In this document: one piece after another, positions 51,615-64,000 of the stretch
Layout: the number at the start of each line of letters is the position of its first letter
How positions within the stretch are numbered: position 1 is the stretch's first letter
From: Dipetalonema caudispina
Taxonomy: Eukaryota; Nematoda; Chromadorea; Rhabditida; Onchocercidae
DNA: 64,000 nt
Direction of reading: 5' to 3'
Assembly: GCA_013365325.1 (NCBI GenBank)
Contig: JABVXV010000048.1
Coordinates: forward strand, 146,001 to 210,000
Notes under the pieces: model-generated
What the model saw: only the letters and a program-made list of their open reading frames with translations
Told to the model about the DNA's origin: nothing
Database searches by the model: none
Position numbers and translations under genes: made by a program

Positions 51615-52409
51615 TCTTTTTCTTTGTCCTTTTTGTTTATTTCATTTCAAGACGAAGAGTCTGAAGACATTTTTTTTTTCTTTAGTATAGACAATTTTTG
51701 TTATTTGAAGATTAGATTTCATAGAATTTGTTCAACTAATTTCAAAAAAATCCAAATTTGAAAAAAGAAAAAATGTCTGTAAAAATTTATGTGTCTATAA
51801 GACACTGAACATAATATGTGCTTAAATGATTTGGCCAAGATGTTCGATCCTTCTTAAGTTATACGGTATGCATTGGCTCTTTGTCCTCCTATTTGTCTCC
51901 CACAATTGGCCATGCTATTTATATTTTATTGGTGTCTTTTTTTTTTAGAAAATTGCAAATAACTACAAGAGACTAAGGAATAAAATGATGCTTGGCTCAA
52001 TTTTGTTACAGTTCAAACAATTCATTAAAATTTACTAAACTTTTCTAGAAAATAATTAAAACTGGAAACCTTTTAGTTAATTTCAATCAATTGAAAAAGG
52101 ATCTGATTTAAAAGTGTGAAAAAAAAAGAGCGAAAAAGGAAGAAAACTTCTTCGCATTTATAAAGAGTGATGTGGAAATTCCCTCAGAATTGAAAATTAA
52201 AGAAAAAAAAAAAGAAATTGAAAAAGTGAATGAATCAATGATACTAATCAAGAATGATGTCTTAAAAATTTCATAGAAATTCATGGAAAGATTGAAAAAA
52301 AAAAAAATTTCCATTTAAACAATAACAATACAACTAAATATTTTATATTGTTTTAGAGCATATTTTATATTGGAAACTTTTTTTCTTTAAAAACTTCGGC
52401 TTAGGAAAG

Positions 52410-52454
<45 letters not shown>

Positions 52455-53340
52455 TTAGAACTCCGTGATCTTTCGATCATAATAAATGTACCTTTTTTTT
52501 TTCTCTCTCTCTCTCTCTCCCTTTCTTTCTTTCTTTCTTTTGTCCTTTTTTGACTTTTTTCAAAAATTTTAAAATTAGAATTGAAAAACAAGCGACCTTT
52601 TTTTTTTAATGACCAATGAAATATTTGCAACGAAAAGTACAACCATAATATATGAAAATGTGAGGAAGAATTTTCTAGACATTTTTTGAAAATGATTTAG
52701 ATGATTGATTTTAAAGTTCCTTACGAGTTTCATTCCCCTGTGAAAAAATACGGCTAACAGAAATGAAATTAGATAAGAAAAGAAGGGAAAAGAATAAAAT
52801 AGAAGTACTTTTAGTTGCATTTTTTCATGTCTGAAGTCCGATACAAATCCGTCTCCTTCCCGGAAATCTATCTCATTTGAATTTTTTTAAAAATATTTCA
52901 TGTCTGAGAAATCCTGTAGAATTTATCAAACAAAAAATTGAATTACAAAATATAAGAAAAAGTACAATAAATTAAGTATTAGTTCGTTTTTCCCAACAAT
53001 TAATAAACATTTTAATATTTCATTTATTGATTATTTAGTGTTCAATATCCATTCTTCTTTTCATTGTTGCCAGTCTTTTTAAACCTTTCACCCATGACCT
53101 TGACTCATTTTTAAGTGATATTGCTCTTATCAAGACATTTTGATAGTGTGTATGATAAGGGAATATATACTCGTTTCATAATTTCCTGATAAATAATTGT
53201 TAAGTTAATTTTGAAGTTAACATTTAATTCAACTATATAATCCATTAATTTAATTTATGTAATAAAGTAAAATACACAAACCACAAACCGTTTTAATTAG
53301 CTCGTTCTAATGGAAAAATGAACAAATAATATATATATAT

Positions 53341-53369
53341 ATATATACACAGACACATGCACAGACACA

Positions 53370-53410
<41 letters not shown>
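53341..53410. repeat. CA microsatellite
   Basis: An AT dinucleotide run is followed by CAGACACA units and then an uninterrupted CA array of about 20 units ending near 53409. Confidence 0.95.
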
Positions 53411-53411
<1 letters not shown>

Positions 53412-56400
53412 AGCATACAAGATAGTTTTTACAGAAAATGCATTCTGTAATATTTTCCATGCGGCAAAAGTTCGTTGAAAAATGCGATCGGTAATAGTTG
53501 AAAGGATATAAATCAAATCATCTGATCATTTCTACTGATTGACATCTACACAATATCTGTTAGCCAATGCATTGAATCTTTCATTTTAATAAATAATTTA
53601 AAGTGTTACACGTCAAGATATCGTGAAAATATTTCTGTGTTAAAATTAATACTTTTTTCCTCTTTTCTGAAAAAAAAAAAAAAAAAAAAGAAATGGAATT
53701 CAATTAATTTTGTTTTATTTTAAAATACTTTATACTTTTGCTGAAGAAATCATGCATATATATCATTCTATAATGGAATATGATAATCGATAATCACAAA
53801 AGGAATTCTTTTCAAGATGAAAAGAGAGAGAGAGAGAGAGAGCATTTCATGAAAGAATTCTCTTTTAAGAGATGAAAAATTTTTTAGCATTTAATATCGT
53901 TGTTTGTACAACACTTTTCCTGTAATTTTCTATTCAAAACATAATAGTTATTTCAAATATATAACAATAGGTAAAACAGTTATGATTATGATATAATATG
54001 TCGGGTCAACGATTATTCGTCTTCTTTTTCTTTTCTTTTTTTTTTTTGCATTTCTTTAATATTTCATATGATTTCATTCGTATAACTAACTATTTGATCG
54101 TTTTTCTTTTCTTTAACATTTTTTTGTTAAAGAAAGAAATGACAATTCTTTTTCAATTGCATTATATTAATATTAAATTTGATCATCGATTATGAACTAA
54201 TTGTGGAATTTATTTGCCTCATTTTTAACTAAAGCAAATAGTAATCGTTTTGAGAAATTGACATTTACATGTCTGATACATATCTTTTGAAAATGAAACC
54301 ATTTGAATAGATATGGATTTAAGGGATTAATGTAATAATTTCTCCTATCTATCCTCAATGAAATATTTTAATAATTAACAAATTAAATGAGTTCCATTGC
54401 TTTCATCCTTATACTGCCATTGATGGTATGATATATATATATACTCTGGATTGAAATGTAAAATGATTTTAGAATCTCAACTATTGGTTAATATCTTTCA
54501 AATAATTTAATAATATAATTTAACAATAATTTATCTACTAAATTCAAACCAAAAAACAAAAAAAACGAAATGAAAATGAAGAATAAAACACCATGAACAA
54601 ATATCCGTTTGCTCATTTTATTCTGCTTTCTGCAATCATTCACATCTTACAAATATTTCTTGGAATTTTATGGACCGAATTTCTCCACGTCATCTCAATT
54701 TCTTCATATATCACAAACTTTGACTTCTGTCACAAAAAGCAGTAGGCGGATACAATTAGAGGAAGAATTGTATTTAAGAATGGGGAAGGAAAAGTATTTA
54801 TCAAATTTTTTCTAAGACTTTCAAATGATTGTTCAATCATTTTTAAATTCTCATGATTTCGTACTGTTGAAAGATATCACAAAATTTGGTTTTGCACAGT
54901 ACTGACTCAAAATTGATTTGTTTTTAAATCGATGAAATTTATTCAAACAACAATAAACATTCGAAAGGTATCGTCAAGCGATTTGCAAGAAGATGCATTA
55001 TCTTTCATCAAATTAACATAAACCTTATTGCTATTTATTATTTAATTAATTGTAACAAAATATTACTGTGTGATATGAAATAATGATTTATTGCAATGCT
55101 GCAAATACACATAATTAATAAAAATGAAAAAAATGAAACTAAAATTCGAATTTATTTCAACCAATGTAAAAATTGTAAACTTTCGTTCTTTACAAAAGCA
55201 GCAAATAATTTGATAAACGAGTAGATGTTTGAAATAATGATAATGAAATATGACAATAATGAATAGATAATTAGAGAAATATCAAATAAATAAATAAGTA
55301 ATTAAATGGATGAAACAATTACTCATTCAATGAAATCAGATTTGCTTCTCAATTCTTTCCTCCAAAAAAAAGAAAAAAATTGGAACATTCTTACAAAAAA
55401 AATTAGAAGAATAAATAAGTGATCAAATAAAACAATAAGGAAATGCTAAATCAATTAGCAAATAAATAAATAAATAAGTAAATGAGTAACGAGGAAACAA
55501 AAAAGCAATCACAAACTAATTAATTTATTCCATTTACACTTTTCAGATAAATTTTTGGAAAAATTTCGGAAAAAAATGATGATTACTTATTCATTAATAT
55601 GTCTTTTCTCATTTACACTTATCAATGACATAGCCATTAATCATATTTATAATTTTACAGTATCAATATCATATCAGATAATTTTAACTTAATTACGATA
55701 CATACGTTTAACGTAATTTCAAAACGTGAACTAAATCGTCGAATAATTTTATGAATGCAAAGCAAATTAAAATATTTCGCTTTTATATTATTACTTATTT
55801 TTTGAAAGATTTTTATTAGCCTTAATTTATCATATTGTATTGGTATTCAAGATTTCATTATTGTCATCGATATGAATTTAAAATGCAAATATCGGCTGGT
55901 AAAATGTTCTAAAACTTTGTTATTATTTATTTATTTATTCTTCTTTTTTTTTTTTCTCTTTAATTCACTAATCGATAACTAATTATTTCCGATCGACTAA
56001 ATCATTCACCCTCTTAATTTGACCAATTATTCAACGCCTATCTATCCATTTATGCCATACAAACATTATAGGTCCCTCTCCCATCGCTTCTTCATATAAT
56101 TTAAAAAATTGAAATTTGAGAAGTGAAATGTGGCAGATCGCCAAGAGATCCAGACAGACATCATGCACGCATGCATCAAGGAGGTGGGTACATCATTTTT
56201 CCGATCCGATTTGGTTGCTGTCTCGAATGCCTCCCACCCCACTGATACGATGAATCTTGCTTGAATTGTCTGAAAAGCCAGAATGGATTGCGTATGTCTG
56301 AAGTGAAGTACCCCTTCAAATCATCCATTTCACCTTTCGCTTAACCATTAATTAAGCTATTTCCAGAGTTACTTTTGACCTTTTACATTTATTATTCATC

Positions 56401-57758
56401 TGGTGATATATATCGTTTCATCAATGCCGAATACAAATAGTTTCGACATTAAACAATAACGAATGTATGAATTTTTGATAATCTTCTGAAATTTTAGAAA
56501 GATTTTCAGAGATCGTCTGATTTCACTATTTCCAACTCTTTAATAAACTATCGTACATATTTGAATAGTGATCCATTTCGTGAATTTCAAAATTCAATTT
56601 TACATATATATATATAGCATTTGATGAACAGATATTGATAGGTAATGCATTTTCTGATCAATTATGTAACATATTTGCTTTTTTACTTTTTATGTATTGG
56701 AAAAGTAAATTGAATAATTTAGTCTTTTCCATTGATTGAGGAAAAAAAAAAAAAATTCTTCGTGTTATGGTTGGCAAAATTATTTCTATTTATAGTGCTG
56801 GCAAGAATTAAAAGTTAGGAAAAACGATGTAGGTTGGTGAAATTCTTACAATGTCAATAATACCGCAAATACAAAAAAAAAAAAAAAAAAAAATAACCAA
56901 ACAAAATAAATTGCTACAAAGATTGAAAGTATGTTTGGACCATAGAATACTGCAAAGTTTTTACTGAAATAATTGCAAAAGTTTGTGCATGTTAAAATTT
57001 GTCCAAAACTTAATGAACACTGCTTGTCTTATAAGTGTTTTTCACGTACGTGTACGTATTTAGTTGTAACAATTCCGGGTCACATGTGTGTATTATTACT
57101 TCTTATAAACAAAATTTTTCTTTTTTTGATTTTAAATTTGTCAGAAAAATTCCAAAACAATTTAACAAGAATTAAAATCATCTAAAAGTTAAAAGTTTTT
57201 TTCTTTTTTTTTTTTTTTTTTTTTTTTTTTGGAAAGGTTTTTTTCACCATTAATTAAGGGAATCATTGAAGATGGAAATTTTTAATTATAGAACTTTATG
57301 GAATGATTAAGCATATTTTAACGAAATTTAGGAATAGTAAATGCTTTTGTTTGGAATTAACTAAGCATAAATGAAAATTTTGAAGTGTATTTCTTGATGA
57401 ATTTCAAACGAAATAATATTAGCTGTATGTTCAATAATCTTCCAGAATATCACATATTTTCGAACTTTTTACTTATATCATTTTATTTTATCGGAATTTT
57501 TTTTTTTGAAAAATATACCTCTTGATTATATATGATTGAGATAAAATAAATTAGATATAGCCATTATTACAGGCTTACAAGATGATGGCAAATCAATTGA
57601 AAAAAAAAAAAAAATTAAGCAATCCATAAATGTCATAGGAAAATATATCCATTACTTCCTGTATTATTTTAACTATCAGATCGAAATTTCAAATTCCTTC
57701 TTCATGCAAAATAAAGCATTTAAAATTCTAAAAAAAAAAAAATAAAAAACCTTCCATT

Positions 57759-57793
<35 letters not shown>

Positions 57794-59697
57794 TTAATTT
57801 TGCTGCATTTCTCGAGAAAATTTAGTTGATTTTTAAGATAAGCACCAAATAAATGTGATATCATTGCATTGCATTCCATGGTAGAACATATTTCTTTAAA
57901 AGGATTGAAATTCTCTCACTCTTTTTTTTTTTTTATTAGTTAACTTTCAACATTCATTTTTTTCATTTTCTCTTCTAAATATTTTTGTTTAAAAAAATAT
58001 GATTTGGAATGTTGCTGATGTGAATTCTGAAATTTTATTTCGTTTTATTTTTGAGATGCTATAAGAACTCGTTTACAAAAAAAAAAAAAAAAAAGAAGGA
58101 CAGGACAGTAGCTGTTAGTTTCTTGTCAACCTATCGTTATTATAAAAATGTCCGAAAATTACCGCCGGCTATTATTTATGAAATCAAAAAAAGTACGGAA
58201 AAAGTACGCTACTTACCTTTAGACTAAAAAGCAAATAATTTTACGAAAAAAACTTATTTTTCCTTTATTTTTTATATAGACACAAAATTTTTAATGAATT
58301 CTTATATATGAATAATTTTTGATTAATTGAAAATAAAATTTGAAAGGAAATAGAAGCATTCATCAGAAAATAGAAGGCAAAAGATACAATATTTTACACT
58401 TTCCATTGTTAGTAACTTATCTAATCAAATGAAATAACAATTTGTTAGAGTTTCTTTTTTTTTTTTCTTGAAAAGCTAAACACATGATAACTTCTTGCAA
58501 TTGCATTATCACTAATGATAGTGATATGGTGATATATCGAAATGATATGGTGATAAGAAGTGAAAATATTCATAATTGAATATATGTTATTCATTTAATA
58601 TTTGAGCTAACAATGCATTTTAAATATTTCACTTATTTTACAACCCCTTAAAATTGCCATTAATGACAAAAATTTCATCTGTTCCTGTTCCATAATGACT
58701 TCCAACACTTAAGTTGATTGAAGAAAATTGGTAAAGTCTGATTGCACTTCCCAACAAATTTGTCTCTTCCTCATTTTCTTCTTTTACCTCTTATTGTTGC
58801 ATTCTTTTACGTTCTTACCAATATTATGCAACATTTCTTTGATGACAAATGTTTCCTTCATTGCAGTTAATTTCTATAAATCTTAAAGTGTATATAAATA
58901 AATATCACCGGAACGATTGATATACCATTAAATTTCTTCAAATATAAATTTTTCCTTTCTTTCTTTTTAAAGAACGATATAAAACATCATATAAACTGAA
59001 ACATTTTTCTTACTTGTTAGATTGGCAAATAAACTGCAAAAAAATAAAAAAAAAAAAAAAAAGGAAAAATAGGTGGAGTAGCATTTTAGTTTTACTTAAT
59101 ACCGGATTACAAAATTGATGATTTAAAAAAAAAGATATTGACATATCAAAATACAATATATACTGATAGCATATTTGTATTCATAAACTTTTTCCTTTTT
59201 TTTTTTTTTTTCAATTCATTGGAATGAATCAGTGGAACAGTAGACGTTTACGTCACACCAATCGAAAGGTGAGCTGAGCAATGTTTACGCAAATAGAAAG
59301 TTTGAATACAAAAAAAAAAAAAAAAAAAAATCAAATTATTTGGATAATATCACATCATAATTTTACAATCAATCACTACAACACTTGACTAAATTACACC
59401 AATTTTTTTATTATTATTAAATTTTAATAACTATTAAATGATATTATTTGATGGAAAAAAAAAAAAAAAAGCAAATGTTTACATAAGCTAAAATATTTTT
59501 TTAGCTTAGATAAAAATATTTTTTATTTTTCCTATTTGATGATCTATTCCATATGTCATCATATCATTAAGCTAAATGAAGCAGACAGATTGAGGAGTAA
59601 AAAAAAAAAAAAAAAAATGGGAAAATGCATTGGCCAAAAGTGGAATGAAAGAGAAACATAACATTGGCCAATGAAATATTCACTCAGATTTTTTTCT

Positions 59698-59790
59698 CTT
59701 CCTCTCTCTCTCTCTCTCTCTCTCTTCTCATTTCTATAAAATTTATTCCTGTTCCATAGAAAAGCGGAAAGAGAGAGAGAGAGAGAGAGT
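59698..59790. repeat. Inverted CT/GA microsatellite pair
   Basis: A CT array at about 59701-59726 is followed after roughly 45 bp by a GA array at about 59769-59789. The two arms are complementary and could form a stem in single strands. Confidence 0.8.
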
Positions 59791-59902
59791 TTGTTATAGT
59801 TTGGATTGGCATCTTTTTCTTCACTCAAACTTTTAAAGATATTTCATACATAAGCCAACCTTTCCGTCCATCATTGTCACTTTTCTTGCTGTATATATAT
59901 CT

Positions 59903-59904
<2 letters not shown>

Positions 59905-59945
<41 letters not shown>

Positions 59946-59957
59946 TGTCTGTCTGTG
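59905..59957. repeat. GT microsatellite with CTGT tail
   Basis: About 20 uninterrupted GT units are followed by four CTGT-type units. Confidence 0.95.
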
Positions 59958-61848
59958 AAATGTCGTTTAGCAACTATCATTTTGTAAAGTGTACTTGAAA
60001 AAGACAAGAAATATTAGGGAATTTGGGGCGCCTTTTTTTTTTTTTTTTTTCTGACTTCATTACCTTTTTAACATTTTGAATGATCGCTTCTAAGAGAATG
60101 GAATTTCGACGATAAGTGTTTCCTTTTTTTTTTTTTTACCTTTCTTAACAAAATACACGGATATATTTAACCTTAACTAAACGATTAATACAGTTTATGC
60201 ATTGAAATGAATTCTTAACTTTAGAGATAATAAAGAAAAAAAAAAAAAGAAGAAATAAAATTGAGATTATCCAGTTTTTCTCCTGATTATCTTCCTCGTT
60301 AATAAATTATTTTAGATGATAATATGATATTTAATCGGATAAATGTTAAATCATTCAATTTAATCCGATCCATTCCTGAACGAAAAATATCATTGACACA
60401 ATTGAAGATGTTATTGTATTTGTTGTACAATCAAAAATCGTGGAATTTTTTTTTTTTTTTTACAACTCTCTAATCATTTAGTCTTTATAACAAATTCTTC
60501 AATATAATTCATCATTTGAAGATTTTCAAATTATCTGACTGAAATAAATTTAACAATAGAAATTTAGAACAGGGACAGTTTTGTTTTGTAAAGTTTCTCT
60601 GTAGCGGATCATTTGATTTCATTTTCCACCAATCAAAATAACAATTTGAACATGTGCTATTTGATCTTGATGATATACAAACGGACCACAATTAAAATAC
60701 ACACACACACATACACAGACACATACGGACACATATAGACAGACATATATATACATATATGAAGATATACAAAGCATGAAATGATAACTGATTGTACTTT
60801 AAAAAGTACTTTGAAGTACTTTAAAAGTAGTTAAAATAATTTCTGCTTTCCTACTAACATAACCATTGTATTATTTTATGTTATGATCAACATATTTTAC
60901 ATTTCTTATGCTCACTTTTTCAGTTTCTTTTTTAGTTATTATTGTTGAATTTTTGTTTGATTAAACTTGTTTTCAACAAATTTGTTTGTTATTCGTTTCA
61001 TTCGTTCCTTTTTTTATTTTTCTTCCCTTTTTTTTTTTTTTTTTTAATGTTTTTCGTAGTTTTAACTGAAATTACTGAATGCATATTGCCATAGCTTTTC
61101 CTCAAGAGAATTATCATTCGTTAGTTTGGAATTTAAATTACAATTAGCAATTTATTTTTGTCGATCCACTCAGATTTGGTTCTGTTGTCATATTTGAATA
61201 AGCCTATCATTTCATTTTCATACTAATTGATTTTGTTCATTAAAATGATATAAACGGTTTTTTTTTTTTTCTGCCTATCTGTTATTGTATAAACATTAGT
61301 TATTTCACCATCGATTCATTCATTTTATGGTATTTACATTTTTATTTGTCTACTGAATATCATTGAGGAAACGATATTACCGCATAAATTGTATTATATA
61401 GGTTAAGAAATTCGAAGTAATGAACTTCTGAAAGTTTCAAATTGATGTATTTGTTGAATTCTATAAATTATAGTTAGTTAATATTTTTTTTTTTTTTTTT
61501 TTTTTTTGTTTTATTATTTTTTTTTTTTTTTTTTCTTTTTTTTGAAAAAAAGATTACATCTATTTTTCGGAAATATAGTACAAAAAAAAAAAGATACGCA
61601 AAGATCCAGCCATAACTTCGAGTAAATCAATATTTATGATTTCTTCTTTGGTTAATTAAAATGAAAAAAAAAAAGAAAATTATCTTATTTGAATATTTCA
61701 CAAAAATTTGCATAAGCAAACTGAATTTAATGTTGCTAGTATTACTTTACAGATATAGGATATGAGCTGAAAGGAATTGATTCATTTTTTTTTTTTTTTT
61801 TTGTTTCCTCTTATTCCTTCAAAAACTTGTATTTATCCCAGTAGCGTA

Positions 61849-62095
61849 AGAGAGAGAGAGAGAGAGAGAGAGGGTAAGGGAGAGAGAAGAAAGAGAGAGA
61901 AAGAAGGGAGGGAAAACTTTTACAGAAAAGTCTTTGTCTATATAAAATTTAAAAATAAAAAATTCTGGCGGTATATTAAAGATTGGATTATCATTATCTT
62001 CTGGTACAAAAATTTATGGAATTTGGTACGAAAAATTTTCCCTTTTTCTTTCTCCGCTCCTTCTTCCCCATTCTCTCTCTCTCTCTCTCTCTCCT
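61849..62095. repeat. Inverted GA/CT microsatellite pair
   Basis: A GA-rich array at about 61849-61912 is followed by a CT array at about 62071-62094, with about 155 bp between them. A longer CT array lies at 62319-62380. Confidence 0.8.
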
Positions 62096-62338
62096 GTACA
62101 AATTAACATGTTTCGATGGGACAGCAATAAATAATTCTTCTTGATAATATCCGACAGACATAAGATCAGATGAAATTTCATAACTTCCAATATTCATCTT
62201 CCCATGGCTGTCAGTGATTAAGAGCAAATTATAAAATATTCCTGATGGTAATTCATAATTGTAAGATTTTGCAACAATGAAAGAATATATGATTTCACTA
62301 ATTCACCTATACTTCTTCTCTCCCTCTCTATCTCTCTC

Positions 62339-62382
<44 letters not shown>

Positions 62383-64000
62383 ATCTAAAGATAAGTTGGA
62401 GAAGGGAATGCAACAAGTAATGAAAAAGATTTGGTTTACCGGAAGCTATCACTGATAGCAATAAATTATTCGTTGCTTTCGACGGCTTACAACTATTTTT
62501 TTCAAGATAAAACAATGATTAATTAAGCGCTTATCTTTTCAACAGCCTCAAAGCTGACAACTGTCCGGATGTAATGGTAATGGAAGAACATTGACGGTAG
62601 TAATAATCATTGCCGGTTTTTACTTTTCCGTTAGCCATCAAATAAAGACCATTGCCAGTACGATGCAATATTTTACTCAATCAGTTGGCTAGATAGATTA
62701 TAGCATTTCGTGTGACAAATAAAAAAATTGATAATACGAGATGGAATTTCTTTATCAGTTCTTATCATTTTTTAACACTTTTTCTCACAGATAAGGAGAA
62801 TAAATTATATTAAATATTGCAATACTGCTAGTTTGCGCAAATCTCTAAAAATTTTGATAACAAAAATAAATTTCAGAATTGCTCAATTGACATGTTAATT
62901 AAAATTAGATGGTATACACAAAGAAATGTTTAAATTTCCATAAACTTAATGTTTTTTTTTTTTTTTATTTATAAAGCTAATAATACCATTGCTGTTTTAT
63001 TTTACTGTTTAGATGCTTTCTTGTTCTGTACTGAAATTTTCGAAATTTTTTCAAAATTTTTCATTAATTTTATCGTGACAGTGCGACCAATCATTTGTTT
63101 ATCTCATTCCTCTATAGCAAGTGAGATAAATAAATGATTTCTTTGATAGTCTGATGGATCATATTCCCAGCATTCTTACATTTATGATATGAATCCTTTG
63201 ATCAAATGTACTTTGTACTTCGTTGTTCCAACTTCCATTCTCAAATTAAATGATTTTCTCCCTAATGCTGAGAAAAAAGTAATACTTTTGCTTAAAACTC
63301 TTCTTCCTCTTACTCATTATTGATTATTGCTGTCATTATCTGGGAGATGTTCATTTCGTTTCAAGTTTTATTTGACATATTCGTTTCAAAAAATAGCAAT
63401 TTTCCCTAAATTCACCATCACAGTTTCACTGAATGTCATTCGCACTTTGAGATTTTCAAGTAAATATTTTGCACTCTATTGCTCGTTTGATAATTTTAGA
63501 ATTACAGCTTATTAATAGTTTCAAAAAATTTTTCATGAAATTTAAGTATTTTCTCAAAATATTTCCCTGTTCTTTTTTCAAATTCTTTGTACGATTTTGC
63601 AATCTTTCTAACATTCATAACATATAACAATTTGCTTTCCATCTAATGCAATGTGAAAATATAATACATATATTTTTCATTTAGACTTATCCGTTTCTGA
63701 TAAATATCAATTCAGGATATGTTTAGAATCATAATATACCGTAATATATGTATCATATATCTATCAGAATAAGCGTTGAAGAAAATATCCCATGAATTTT
63801 TCGAATTTAATTGCTATTGCTCTTATCAGAAAATTTTAATGAATTTCAAATTTTATGTTTTTTTTTTTCAGTAATCATATGAGACATTTCCTGTTAGCGT
63901 ACTTTTGAAATAAAAAAGTTGTAAAAAGAATTGATGAGTGATGAATAGTTCAGATTTGGATAAGATATTTACAAAACTGATCCTTTATCATCTTTAAGGT

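Larger units (their letters stand above)
47700..64000. other. 16-kb gene-poor, low-complexity interval
   Basis: No exon with both coding character and spliceable neighbours was found. Open frames here come from poly-T, poly-A, CT, GA or CA tracts. The interval holds dozens of homopolymer runs of 12 to more than 50 bases (for example about 52409-52451, 57198-57230, 57760-57792, 61484-61507), dinucleotide arrays and two short tandem arrays. It may be a large intergenic spacer or part of a very long intron of a gene whose exons lie outside the window. A slightly GC-richer patch lies at about 56060-56300. Confidence 0.5.

Noticed and set aside
51078..52642. Several 65-100-residue frames on both strands
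   Set aside because: They are translations of CT, GA, poly-T and poly-A tracts (runs of S/L, R/E, F or K).
53307..53516. 69-residue frame rich in C and V
   Set aside because: Direct product of the CA microsatellite.
61777..62227. Overlapping frames on both strands rich in R/E or S/L
   Set aside because: Produced by the GA and CT arrays, with no other coding evidence.

Overview
The window looks like nuclear DNA of a parasitic nematode, most likely a clade III / filarial-type worm. It is strongly AT-rich, its genes are split by many introns of roughly 50-900 bp with TTTCAG-like acceptors, and it holds families typical of nematodes: a TWK-type two-pore potassium channel, a major sperm protein (MSP) domain gene, and a secreted cysteine-rich protein of a kind resembling nematode DUF19/T20D4.11-like proteins. 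No database search was possible, so family names rest on motifs and alignments made by eye. All gene models were built from splice sites and reading-frame closure.

Layout. Positions 73-1804 (minus) carry a small Tudor-domain protein with a CCHC knuckle. Positions 1805-9735 show no convincing gene. A plus-strand cluster follows: a K2P potassium channel that splices in frame into two fibronectin type III domains (9736-14708), two tandem REEP/TB2-DP1-HVA22 paralogues (15474-19019, with a long repetitive tail, and 19930-22273), and an MSP-domain gene only about 130 bp behind the second one (22406-23032). Two minus-strand tandem paralogues of the WD40 protein DCAF7/WDR68/AN11 (C. elegans SWAN family) occupy 23733-27072 and 28287-33407 with matching intron positions. 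Upstream of the second copy sits a GC-richer element with Pol III A and B boxes and an A-rich end, which looks like a tRNA-derived SINE (about 33735-34415). Positions 37580-47699 (plus) are best read as one gene for a secreted protein with three related cysteine-rich domains. The last 16 kb (47700-64000) has no gene I can support; it is dense in homopolymers, GA/CT and CA/GT microsatellites and two short tandem arrays.

The genes do not form one pathway. The theme is local duplication: REEP pair, DCAF7 pair, and three copies of a cysteine-rich domain inside one gene. The items most worth checking are the channel-FN3 fusion, with a +1 G-to-A change at one otherwise perfect donor site, the SINE-like element, the REEP with a roughly 570-residue repeat tail, and the three-domain secreted protein.
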